DNA of 11,327 nt from Candidatus Cloacimonadota bacterium. GTDB taxonomy: Bacteria > Cloacimonadota > Cloacimonadia > Cloacimonadales > TCS61. Each line of letters starts with the position of its first letter. Positions within the stretch are counted from its first letter, which is position 1. The DNA lies in contig JAFGMF010000071.1 of NCBI GenBank assembly GCA_016927675.1, positions 1 to 11,327 on the forward strand. Direction: 5' to 3'. The position numbers were made by a program, and so were the translations under genes. The notes beneath the pieces are model-generated. The model was not told the DNA's origin. It saw only the letters and a program-made list of their open reading frames with translations, and did not search any database. Below, one piece after another: positions 1 to 6,849 of this stretch.

Positions 1-945
1 GGAAGTATTAATACTTGTAATAAGCATCCGGGGAAAGGGATTAAAAAAACTCTGCTTTCTGAGATATTCCAGATCAAATCTTTCAATCCAGCTTCGCAGA
101 ATACTGACGATTGCAATTACCGGGATCTGATGTCTGCGATAAAGCTCCAGTTCAGTAAAAAAATCAGCCTTTTCCTGAGGATTGAGATACTTGGAAAAAT
201 AACCGAAAAGATGCTGAATTACATTTATAAGCGCAGAATATCTGGGAATCTTCTCTATTATCCTGAATAATTGAGTTTTATAATTCAGGAACACCTCTTC
301 CCTGCTTTTATGCTCGTGATTTGCCACTATTTTTCCGGCAACAGTTAATTCTTTCTGATTACAGGCCATAAATAGATACTTGTGCCGGGAATGAAAATCA
401 ACCAAAGCGCCCATTTTTTCAGGTAAGGAATCAAATTCCGCCAGTAAAAATATCACTGTCAGAAAATGCTCTCTGATCCTGAGATTGGTCAATCTGCCTT
501 CGTCTTCAATTGGAATCCCGGGAAATTGCTCAAGAACCATTTCTCCAAAAAATCCGGCTTTCTTTTCCGGTATTGCTGTTAATTTCCCAATACCGGGATA
601 AACTTTCACATCCTTTATTCCGCAGCTTGGTGATCTGCTTTTCAGGATAAATCCGTGCACAGTGGGTATTTTATTGAGAAATTCACTACCAAACCTCAGC
701 ATCTCCTCAGTATGATCATCCCCACTCATGGATTTCTGCAGATAAAAACTCTCACCCCTTTTGACAACCCTGACAGCTTCCCGGGGAATTCCAAGACCAA
801 TTTCAACCTCCGGACACACCGGTATAAAATCAACATGATCCTTCAATAGATGGACAAGAGGACTCGACATCTGATGTCCATCATAACGACAGTGATCAAA
901 CTCAATGCATTTACTCACGACAAGTTTCGGTCTGCTAAATTCCAT
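1..945 (-). CDS. DUF523 (TudS-like) and DUF1722 (YbgA-like) fusion protein, partial at its 3' end
   Basis: The frame stays open for 315 codons from the ATG at 945 to the left edge, so the stop lies outside. Residues 1 to about 145 match DUF523: an early SKC (C13) followed by RYDG, then PVCPEVEIGLGIPRE (C44), then SPSCG (C108). In the related 2-thiouracil desulfurase TudS, three cysteines hold a [4Fe-4S] cluster, and C13, C44 and C108 are the obvious equivalents. From about residue 150 comes a YbgA/DUF1722 domain, with REHF, the DFHSRHKYLFMA stretch and a late FFNPFPRML motif that normally lies near the end of this family, so few residues should be missing. The start follows an AAGGA Shine-Dalgarno at 952-956. 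Only 2 nt separate it from the stop of the upstream gene, so the two are cotranscribed. Desulfurase activity is a family-level inference; the YbgA half has no settled role. Confidence 0.88.
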   Translation of the reverse strand, partial: MEFSRPKLVVSKCIEFDHCRYDGHQMSSPLVHLLKDHVDFIPVCPEVEIGLGIPREAVRVVKRGESFYLQKSMSGDDHTEEMLRFGSEFLNKIPTVHGFILKSRSPSCGIKDVKVYPGIGKLTAIPEKKAGFFGEMVLEQFPGIPIEDEGRLTNLRIREHFLTVIFLLAEFDSLPEKMGALVDFHSRHKYLFMACNQKELTVAGKIVANHEHKSREEVFLNYKTQLFRIIEKIPRYSALINVIQHLFGYFSKYLNPQEKADFFTELELYRRHQIPVIAIVSILRSWIERFDLEYLRKQSFFNPFPRMLITSINTS

Positions 946-947
946 TT

Positions 948-1658
948 TTAATCCTTATATTGATAATAGATATCTACATCTGTCGTTCTCTGCCATTTGT
1001 TGTTCACTTTAGATCTCAATATCGTTGTGCCATGAATCGATTGCAATCGACTCGAACTGAGATCGTAAACAAAATAACTCGGTCGGACCAGCAGTTTAAG
1101 AAAAATACTGGAAACATTCATTTTAAAGACGATCATTCCATTTTTCACATATTTATTATTTAAGTCTTCCTGAATATTGAAAGAAGCGATCTTCAGGATA
1201 TCCGGTGCAGGCAGAAAAAAGTCAACCTTCTGTCCACTGGTTAATTTCTCCCAGTTTTTCAAAATAAAATCATTAAACAAGGGTCCCAACAGGATATCCG
1301 GATTCCAGGGAAAAACAGCTTCCTTGTTCCTGCCGTTATCAGTAAATCGCATTTTCATTAAATCACCATATCTGACGATCTCGCCCGTCTCCAGAACATC
1401 ATAAAATTCTGATCTGGAACGAAGAAATTCATTCTGCTGGAGGATCACTTCATCCAATACGGAAACTGTACTGTCGGGATGCAGATAATAATGACGCAAT
1501 TTCATCCCCTCATCAAATTCGAGAATTTCGTTGTGATGAAGAAACAACAGTTGGGGCGGATCGCTGTCCTTAAGATACACAGATGCTTTGAACAGGTCTT
1601 CTGCCGCCAGCCTGGAAAATAGTATTAAGATAAATAAGATCCACTTATGCTGTTTCAT
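948..1658 (-). CDS. Putative periplasmic protein of unknown function
   Basis: This 236-residue protein begins with Lys residues and a hydrophobic stretch (about residues 5-17) that ends in RLAAED, a reasonable type I signal peptide with cleavage near residue 20. There is no lipobox cysteine. The mature part is rich in alternating hydrophobic and polar stretches and aromatic residues, for example FPWNPDILLGPLFNDF, SGQKVDFFLPAP and VRPSYFVYDL, which suggests a beta-rich fold such as those of periplasmic carrier or sorting proteins. I do not recognise a named family with confidence. A GGGA Shine-Dalgarno stands before the ATG. It follows the kinase-DegV gene by 45 nt with no terminator between, and the next gene begins 2 nt after its stop, so it is most likely the fourth gene of the operon starting at the peroxidase. 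Confidence 0.8.
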   Translation of the reverse strand: MKQHKWILFILILFSRLAAEDLFKASVYLKDSDPPQLLFLHHNEILEFDEGMKLRHYYLHPDSTVSVLDEVILQQNEFLRSRSEFYDVLETGEIVRYGDLMKMRFTDNGRNKEAVFPWNPDILLGPLFNDFILKNWEKLTSGQKVDFFLPAPDILKIASFNIQEDLNNKYVKNGMIVFKMNVSSIFLKLLVRPSYFVYDLSSSRLQSIHGTTILRSKVNNKWQRTTDVDIYYQYKD

Positions 1659-1703
1659 ATTAATCCCTGCAAACTTGAATTTAGTTTATTCAAATTTTCA
1701 CAA

Positions 1704-3485
1704 TTACTTTCTCATTATTCCGATACCTATTGCACCGATCCCGTTATGTACTCCGACAACCGGAGATATGTTCATGATATATGCCGGTTCAATGCCCAGA
1801 ATATCGGTTAATTTCTGACCATATTCTTTCGCCCTGGATTCTGCTTGAGCATGAACAATAGCATAATTCCAGAGAGCATTTTTTCTGGCTATGTTCTCAA
1901 TAATAGCTGTTATCTTCTTCATGTTAACTCTGCGACTGAAAGATTTTCCGTAAGCTGCCGCTTTACCTTCAGCATCCAAAGATACAATCGGTTTCAAATT
2001 GAGAAGCCCTGCCAATGCACCTTTAAAAGGACTGACCCGACCTCCTCTTACCATGTATTTCAAGGTATTTACATCTACGAAAATATCAGTTTTGCTGATA
2101 TACTCATCTGCGAGACGATTTATCTCGTTAAAATCCTTACCCGCGGCAATATCCTTCGCTATTCTTAACACAATTAATCCGAGGGAAACCGTCAATTGCC
2201 TGGAGTTGATCACAGAGATGTTGTTATTTTCAAACTTTTCTGCAACTGACTTTGTTGCCTGGTATATCCCTGTTAATTTATCAGATATATGTACGGCTAC
2301 AATATCGCGATAATGACTCGTCAAAAATGAATAAAAATTCTGGATCGTCTGCCGGCTTGGTTGAGAACTGGTGGGATGATTCCTGTTATTTTTCAGCATT
2401 TCATAAAACTGTTCCGGCGTAATCGTGATCTTATCAAGAAAAAGATTATCTCCGAAGCTTAATGAAAATGGAATTCTCTGGATCTGGTAAGAAGATATAA
2501 TTTCTTCGGGAAGATCACAGGAAGTATCGGTTACCAGCGCAATCGGATATTTACGCTGATGACTGACCTCAAACTGTTTCTGCATATCATCGACTTTTAA
2601 CTGTGATATGACTCCCCAGTTTTTGATTTGATAAAATAATTGTGCCGGATCATCAGAATGGATATGAATCCTCATTTTTTCTGGAGAACCTGCAATGATC
2701 AGAGAATCACCATAATTTTTTATCTTTTCTCTGAACCTGGGTAAACTGAGCCGGCAATTACTTATAACAGCCTCTGTGCAAAATCTTGGTCCGGTTAAAT
2801 GATCTCTTACATGATCAAGCGGTTCTATTGTTATCCCCCGTAACTGCTCCAAATTATATACCCGTTTCAATTTTCCCCGTGAAATAAACTCCCAGATACC
2901 TTCCAGAAAATCCACAAAACCTTTACCACCGGCATCAACAACCCCGGCATCGGCAAGTACTTTCAACTTCTTAGGAGTATCAGCCAGTGATTTTCTGGCA
3001 ACTTTTAAAGTCTCGGCTATCAGGCTGGAAAAATCCGTTGTCCGGCTACTCTGCTCATCAAGACTGTTTACCCAGTCCTTGATCACAGTGATCATAGTAC
3101 CTTCAACAGGTTCCATGATTGATTCATAAACATACTTCAAAGAAGACCTGGCTGTTTTAGCAAAATCTCTCACATTAGTCCTGTTGCCGTCTTCCATCTC
3201 CATACTCAACCCATGTATGAACTGTGCAAAAATTATCCCGGAATTACCACGTGCTCCAATCAGAGCTGAATCAGCTATCGAACGGGCAGTTTTCTTCAGA
3301 GATCGATACAAACGACTTCCCTCGATAATCGAGCGCATCGTTGAGGCAAGATTAGTACCGGTATCAGCATCAGGAACAGGAAAAACATTGATCTTGTTCA
3401 AGTAATCCTGCTGACTTATCACAGCAGCTCCACCAGCCAGAAAAGCATTGTATAGCCTATTTCCGTCAATATATCTAATTTTCAT
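1704..3485 (-). CDS. FakA-like DAK2 kinase fused to a DegV/FakB fatty-acid-binding domain
   Basis: From the start at 3485 the protein has 593 residues. Residues 1-205 form a DAK2/FakA_N kinase domain: NVFPVPDADTGTN carries the likely metal and nucleotide ligands D39 and D41, followed by GARGNSG and DAGGKGF. Residues 230-310 match the FakA middle domain, with C236, H274 and H276 spaced like the S. aureus FakA zinc ligands C240, H282 and H284. Residues 314-593 form a DegV/FakB domain (VTDTSCDLP, TSSQPS, SDKLTG, RGGRVS, GVHNGIGAIG with H580). In Firmicutes FakA phosphorylates fatty acids carried by separate FakB proteins for phospholipid synthesis; here carrier and kinase share a chain and the usual FakA C-terminal domain is absent. 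The usual DegV 'GPG' near the end reads GIG. I chose 3485 because it forms an ATGA overlap with the lipocalin stop and follows GGGG by 5 nt; the ATG at 3503 lacks a ribosome site. The substrate is inferred. Confidence 0.92.
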   Translation of the reverse strand: MKIRYIDGNRLYNAFLAGGAAVISQQDYLNKINVFPVPDADTGTNLASTMRSIIEGSRLYRSLKKTARSIADSALIGARGNSGIIFAQFIHGLSMEMEDGNRTNVRDFAKTARSSLKYVYESIMEPVEGTMITVIKDWVNSLDEQSSRTTDFSSLIAETLKVARKSLADTPKKLKVLADAGVVDAGGKGFVDFLEGIWEFISRGKLKRVYNLEQLRGITIEPLDHVRDHLTGPRFCTEAVISNCRLSLPRFREKIKNYGDSLIIAGSPEKMRIHIHSDDPAQLFYQIKNWGVISQLKVDDMQKQFEVSHQRKYPIALVTDTSCDLPEEIISSYQIQRIPFSLSFGDNLFLDKITITPEQFYEMLKNNRNHPTSSQPSRQTIQNFYSFLTSHYRDIVAVHISDKLTGIYQATKSVAEKFENNNISVINSRQLTVSLGLIVLRIAKDIAAGKDFNEINRLADEYISKTDIFVDVNTLKYMVRGGRVSPFKGALAGLLNLKPIVSLDAEGKAAAYGKSFSRRVNMKKITAIIENIARKNALWNYAIVHAQAESRAKEYGQKLTDILGIEPAYIMNISPVVGVHNGIGAIGIGIMRK

Positions 3486-4018
3486 TTCGACCCCATATCC
3501 CATCGCTGAGGCATTTTTCTGATCTTTTCAATATCATACCCCTTACCTTGTAAACGTTCGAGAATTGCCTCGTAAGTTTCATCAGAGATACTCGATGTGC
3601 GTGCCATAATCCATAAATATTTTCGATTAGGTACACCAATCGCAGTGTAATTATATTCATCATCCAGATCAATTACCAGATAGGGAAATTTTACAGGCCA
3701 GAAAAATCTGACTCTCCACTCCGCATTGCTTTTCCGATCGTGAATAAATGCTCTGGCAGTCATCCTCTTCACTTTTTTCCCAAGTTCACCTCTGGAAAAT
3801 GTATATTCAATATCCACATCTCCGTCTTCCCGCAGTGAATATGATTCGATTCCGTTAACTGCATCTTTTTCCACGAAATTAGGGATTATTGCAATCACAT
3901 ACCAGTCACCCATAAACCTGTTCAAATCAACATAATCAACTGTTTGCATCATATCCCTCCGACAGGAAAAAATAAATATGCTCAGAAACATAAGCATTGA
4001 AAAAAATTTTATTCTCAT
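3482..4018 (-). CDS. blc: Blc-type bacterial lipocalin, outer-membrane lipoprotein
   Basis: The 178-residue protein has a lipoprotein signal ending IFSC (C19). The Arg at +2 is not the Asp that retains lipoproteins in the inner membrane, so outer-membrane placement is likely. The GDWY motif at 37-40 is the lipocalin GxW signature, DEYNYTAIGVPNRKYLW matches the conserved late strands, and R140 after LWIMA is the family's conserved Arg; the helix and the GYD segment near the C-terminus also fit Blc. E. coli Blc binds lysophospholipids and fatty acids and is thought to help maintain the envelope. The gene overlaps the peroxidase upstream and the kinase-DegV gene downstream, each by an ATGA, so expression is probably translationally coupled. 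A GGAGAGG site lies 8 nt before the ATG. The Phe at -2 makes the lipobox slightly atypical. Confidence 0.93.
   Translation of the reverse strand: MRIKFFSMLMFLSIFIFSCRRDMMQTVDYVDLNRFMGDWYVIAIIPNFVEKDAVNGIESYSLREDGDVDIEYTFSRGELGKKVKRMTARAFIHDRKSNAEWRVRFFWPVKFPYLVIDLDDEYNYTAIGVPNRKYLWIMARTSSISDETYEAILERLQGKGYDIEKIRKMPQRWDMGSK
3491..3494 (-). promoter_or_regulatory. Shine-Dalgarno GGGG fixing the kinase-DegV start
   Basis: GGGG lies 5 nt before the ATG at 3485, inside the end of the lipocalin gene. The alternative in-frame ATG at 3503 is preceded by CCTCAGCG with no purine-rich site and would add six residues (MGYGVE) that the DAK2 family does not need. Confidence 0.6.
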
Positions 4019-4503
4019 GATATGATCCTCTCCAGAGCATCCTGGATATCTTCACTGAGAGGCTCGATCCTGCTGCCAAATCGACCGACAATATTTCCTG
4101 AGCGATCAACAAGAAATTTCGTAAAATTCCACTTTATCCCGCCAGCAAATTCAGGATCGGTTTTTTTCTTTGTCAAGTATTCATATAGAGGATGTATCTG
4201 TTTACCCCTGACCGAGATTTTTGCAAACAGAGGGAAAGTAACGCCATAATTCAATCTGCAGAAATTTTGTATTTCCGTGTTTGATCCCGGTTCCTGATGA
4301 AGAAAATTATTGGCCGGGAATCCAAGAATTTCAAAATCCTGATTCCGATATTTCTCGTACAATGCCTGCAAACCATCATACTGCGGTGTAAAACCACATT
4401 TACTGGCAACATTAACAATTAACAGCACTTTACCCTTATATTCACTTAATTGAATCTCTTCTCCGGTTATTCTGGTCACCTTGATATCGTATATCGAAGA
4501 CAT
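4015..4503 (-). CDS. gpx: Glutathione peroxidase family protein, probably thioredoxin-dependent
   Basis: At 162 residues with no signal peptide, this is a cytoplasmic GPx-family peroxidase of normal length. The catalytic set is complete: C36 in NVASKCGFTPQY, Q70 in HQEPGS, and W125 and N126 in KWNFTKF. C82 in FCRLNYGVTFP is at the same position as the resolving cysteine of yeast Gpx3/Orp1 (C36/C82 there), which predicts a two-cysteine mechanism recycled by thioredoxin rather than glutathione. Substrates of the family are H2O2 and organic or lipid hydroperoxides. The common FPCNQF motif reads FPANNF here, so a third semi-conserved Cys is missing; that residue is not catalytic. It is the first gene of its operon: a terminator lies upstream, a promoter candidate is at 4634-4661, and a strong GGGAGAGG site precedes the ATG. 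Confidence 0.95.
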   Translation of the reverse strand: MSSIYDIKVTRITGEEIQLSEYKGKVLLIVNVASKCGFTPQYDGLQALYEKYRNQDFEILGFPANNFLHQEPGSNTEIQNFCRLNYGVTFPLFAKISVRGKQIHPLYEYLTKKKTDPEFAGGIKWNFTKFLVDRSGNIVGRFGSRIEPLSEDIQDALERIIS

Positions 4504-4633
4504 ATATCCTCTCCCAATAATTTCAGCAATATTTCACGGATCAAACGGATAATGCTATTCCATCAATCCATCATAAAGAATTATGGAGCTTTCACTAACA
4601 ACACTTTTTCCAGTTAACTCCATTTTTTTTAAT

Positions 4634-4661
4634 ATTATAAACTTTTTCAAAACTGAAACAA
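4634..4661 (-). promoter_or_regulatory. Candidate sigma-70 promoter of the gpx-blc-kinase operon
   Basis: On the minus strand, TTGTTT (4656-4661) and a perfect TATAAT (4634-4639) are separated by 16 bp, just downstream of the preceding terminator. Transcription would start near 4627, leaving a leader of about 120 nt. The -10 is good and the -35 weak, and the AT-rich setting makes chance matches likely. Confidence 0.4.
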
Positions 4662-4663
4662 AT

Positions 4664-4691
4664 AAAAAAAAGACCGGCATTCAATCCGGTC
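4664..4691 (-). terminator. Intrinsic terminator of the DUF2089-DUF4097-SHOCT operon
   Basis: On the minus strand GACCGG (RNA stem, 4686-4691) pairs perfectly with CCGGTC (4672-4677) across an 8-nt loop, and eight T residues follow (4664-4671). It lies about 30 nt after the stop codon at 4723 and separates this unit from the gpx operon. Confidence 0.9.
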
Positions 4692-4722
4692 CCATCTTAA
4701 ATAAAAAACTACCCGAGGTTTC

Positions 4723-5109
4723 TCAGCTTACAAAAATCCTTAACATATAATGTTCTGCACTACTGCTTTCCATTTCCAGATTGAAAAGATCACCAACCTC
4801 ACCAACAGCAGCAGTCTGTAATATCTGTTTCCAGTTGATTGAGCCAAGATCAAATCCGGTATCAGCCAGATAACTTTTCACGATCAGCCGGTTTGGAATT
4901 ATCCGGGCAACAGTTTCTGTGAATATCAGCGGAAAAGATAGTTGAAAGACTGGCTGCTGTTTTCCTTCTTTTTCTATGATCAAATGAAATCGTAATCCTT
5001 CCTTGAGATTTTGCTCTCTCTGATTAAGAAATCTCAATAATTTATCCCCGGCTTCTGCGTTGATCTTTCCGGATGCAATCATTTCAAGGATTTTCCTTCT
5101 TTCATTCAT
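4723..5109 (-). CDS. Small SHOCT-like domain protein
   Basis: This 128-residue protein starts with a SHOCT-like helical hairpin (residues 3 to about 28: KILEMIASGKINAEAGDKLL). The same hairpin closes the two proteins upstream. The remaining 90 residues form a beta-alpha domain containing FPLIFTETVARIIPNRL and ending in a strand, LRIFVS, resembling the companion domain seen in SHOCT-like proteins next to DUF4097/YvlB-type genes. There is no signal peptide and no membrane segment, so it should be cytoplasmic or attached to a membrane only through a partner. Its ATG overlaps the DUF4097 stop as ATGA, with a GGAG site 8 nt upstream, and the operon terminator follows. A regulatory or scaffold role beside the DUF2089 and DUF4097 proteins is an inference from context; no catalytic motif is visible. 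Confidence 0.82.
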   Translation of the reverse strand: MNERRKILEMIASGKINAEAGDKLLRFLNQREQNLKEGLRFHLIIEKEGKQQPVFQLSFPLIFTETVARIIPNRLIVKSYLADTGFDLGSINWKQILQTAAVGEVGDLFNLEMESSSAEHYMLRIFVS

Positions 5110-6425
5110 TTCTTCGACTCCAAGGCCAGCAGAAGTTTTTCAGCCTGCTCTACGGTAATTTTGCCTTCCTCGAGCATTTTGAGTATTTTTTTTCTTTGCA
5201 GATCGTTATTCTGCTCTTCAGAGGAATCAGACTGATTCTTGTGGATTTTAATCCTCTCAATTATCTGATTAACATTGTCCTTGATCTTATCAGCCATGTG
5301 CTGGTATTTATCTTTTTTCAACTCATCGGATATAGTAGTTTCGATATTCTTGAATCCTTTCTGCATTTTATCTTCAATCTCAGAAAAATTAATGTCTTCA
5401 AGCTCTCCCTTAACTTGAGTAATACTACTCCTGACTTTTTCCTTGATATCTTCCGGTATTTTTTCCATTATCCTGTCAAAAGCATCTTTAAAGTCGACAT
5501 GGACATCATTATTTACCGGGCTGTTCAAAATGCTGATCCCGCCAAGCTGATTTTCGATCCGGATCTCTACCTTGCCCGTTCCCTTCAACATCTGTAAATG
5601 ATATTGATCACCTTCCCGTTCCTGTTCATATTCTCCATCCAATCCGATACTTATCTTACCCAACCTGTTCCTGGCTGAAATATCATACTGGATACTGTCT
5701 GGAATAATTACATTGATCTTACCCTGCTTATTACACAAACTGAATTCACCTTGCTCCAGCTCTCCGAATTCATAATAGATCTGACCATTTATGTTCTCGA
5801 TCGCAGCTTTTTCAAAACGAGCATTGAGGATACGGACTGGTCCGTTCACTGCGTTGACCTGCAGTTTTCCGGAACTATCTATCAGTTTTAGAATTCCGTT
5901 TTCAAGTTTGATCTTCACATTCCCAGCGGATTCTGATATCTTAACAGGGCTGTTCTCAGCATCCAAATGGATATTTCCCTTGATCTGATTAAGATAAATC
6001 GGACCGTTTTCAGTACTAAGAAAAATATCGCCATCAATATCGAGTATTTTTACCTGCCCGTTCTTTGTTTTAACGGTCTGGATCCCATGTAAACCTGTGA
6101 TTCGTAAAGGTGCATTAATCAATTCTGCATTTATCTCCGAAGTCTGCGGAATTTTAAATACTAGTTCCGCATCAAGATCTTTGATTTCATCTAAATCCGG
6201 AATTTCCAGGTTGAGTTCATTCTTCTTGTCATCATAGGTTGATTTTATCAGAGATTTCGGATCAAAGGCTTCATCCTTTTTACTTCGAAAAAATATCTTG
6301 ATCTCCATGACAGAATCTTCCCGAGACCAACCCTCTATCTTTAAACCGATATTTGCAGATCTGAAATTTACCAGCAGATCACTTCTGGTAGCAAAATTCA
6401 GTTTCCCTTCATACTGCATTTCCAT
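5106..6425 (-). CDS. DUF4097-type beta-repeat protein with C-terminal SHOCT-like hairpin
   Basis: The protein is 439 residues long from the ATG at 6425. Residues about 20-95 are a beta-rich lead-in. Residues about 100-215 hold a very regular repeat in which Asn recurs at 104, 122, 140, 158, 176, 194 and 213 in the context N-[GAS]-x-[VIL], that is every 18 residues, as expected for a beta-solenoid of the DUF4097/YvlB kind. A further beta region follows to about 300, then a charged, probably coiled-coil helical section (about 310-400), and finally a SHOCT-like hairpin (KILKMLEEGKITVEQAEKLL, from 413). No signal peptide or membrane segment is visible, so it appears cytoplasmic, as reported for some YvlB-like proteins. 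The start at 6425 has AGGAG 5 nt upstream and lies 1 nt after the DUF2089 stop; an upstream ATG at 6461 lies inside that gene without a comparable site. Function unknown; Firmicutes relatives (YvlB, LiaX) belong to envelope stress responses. Confidence 0.87.
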   Translation of the reverse strand: MEMQYEGKLNFATRSDLLVNFRSANIGLKIEGWSREDSVMEIKIFFRSKKDEAFDPKSLIKSTYDDKKNELNLEIPDLDEIKDLDAELVFKIPQTSEINAELINAPLRITGLHGIQTVKTKNGQVKILDIDGDIFLSTENGPIYLNQIKGNIHLDAENSPVKISESAGNVKIKLENGILKLIDSSGKLQVNAVNGPVRILNARFEKAAIENINGQIYYEFGELEQGEFSLCNKQGKINVIIPDSIQYDISARNRLGKISIGLDGEYEQEREGDQYHLQMLKGTGKVEIRIENQLGGISILNSPVNNDVHVDFKDAFDRIMEKIPEDIKEKVRSSITQVKGELEDINFSEIEDKMQKGFKNIETTISDELKKDKYQHMADKIKDNVNQIIERIKIHKNQSDSSEEQNNDLQRKKILKMLEEGKITVEQAEKLLLALESKK

Positions 6426-6426
6426 C

Positions 6427-6789
6427 TTATCTCCTTTTTTTGAATTTTTCCAAAGCTTCATCTACAGTTATCTTGCCACTCTCGATGTCCGCTAGCAACA
6501 GGTCAGGCAGACTTGGATCTGCTTCCTTAGATGGACACAAGATATCGGAAATCTCACCCAACCGGTTCTTGACTGTGGGATATGAAATCCCCAGTGTTTT
6601 TTCCACTTCTTTAATGTTGCCGCCACAACAGATGAAAACTTTGACGAACTCCTGCTGCTTTAAATTCAGAGAAGCAAGATCACCCAGTCTGAATCTGCCT
6701 CTGATTGATGTCTGACAACGGGAACATTGATACTCTATTACTTCCAGCTCCCCGTTGCAGACAGGACACTTTTTCAATTGCCTGTTCAT
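6427..6789 (-). CDS. DUF2089 family zinc-ribbon, helix-turn-helix protein
   Basis: The 120-residue protein has three parts. Residues 8-25 form a zinc ribbon with CPVC and CSRC pairs (C8, C11, C22, C25). Residues about 40-82 form a helix-turn-helix: LNLKQQEFVKVFICCGGNIK leads into EVEKTLGISYPTVKNRLGEI, a typical recognition-helix pattern. Residues about 96-119 are a SHOCT-like hairpin with GKITVDEA at 105-112. This is the standard DUF2089 architecture at its usual length. It is first in the operon, with a strong GGAGG site before its ATG, and the DUF4097 gene follows by 1 nt. DNA binding is predicted from the helix-turn-helix, and autoregulation through the dyads at 6850-6883 is an inference. 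The shared hairpin suggests it contacts the two proteins encoded downstream. I know of no characterised function for the family. Confidence 0.92.
   Translation of the reverse strand: MNRQLKKCPVCNGELEVIEYQCSRCQTSIRGRFRLGDLASLNLKQQEFVKVFICCGGNIKEVEKTLGISYPTVKNRLGEISDILCPSKEADPSLPDLLLADIESGKITVDEALEKFKKRR
6431..6435 (-). promoter_or_regulatory. Shine-Dalgarno AGGAG fixing the DUF4097 start
   Basis: AGGAG sits in the last codons of the DUF2089 gene, 5 nt before the ATG at 6425. It supports a 439-residue product rather than the 451-residue form starting at 6461, whose extra 12 residues overlap the upstream gene and are Lys-rich without family support. Confidence 0.75.
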
Positions 6790-6849
6790 ATTGCCTCCAA
6801 TTCAATTCCCAAAAACATGTCTTTATTTATTATGTCAATCTATTTATTA

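Noticed and set aside
4583..4630. A plus-strand terminator (ATGGAG...CTCCAT followed by eight T)
   Set aside because: The stem has only 6 bp with a 29-nt loop and there is no plus-strand gene to end.
5073..5597. A 174-codon open frame on the plus strand
   Set aside because: It is antisense to the DUF4097 and SHOCT-like genes, whose motifs, operon overlaps and ribosome sites are convincing. Its product is Phe/Leu-rich, as expected from the reverse of Lys/Glu-rich coding sequence.
6833..6838. A perfect TTGACA ahead of the DUF2089 gene as its -35
   Set aside because: No acceptable -10 lies 16-18 bp downstream (only T-rich TTTTTG), so I preferred the upstream pair while keeping confidence low.
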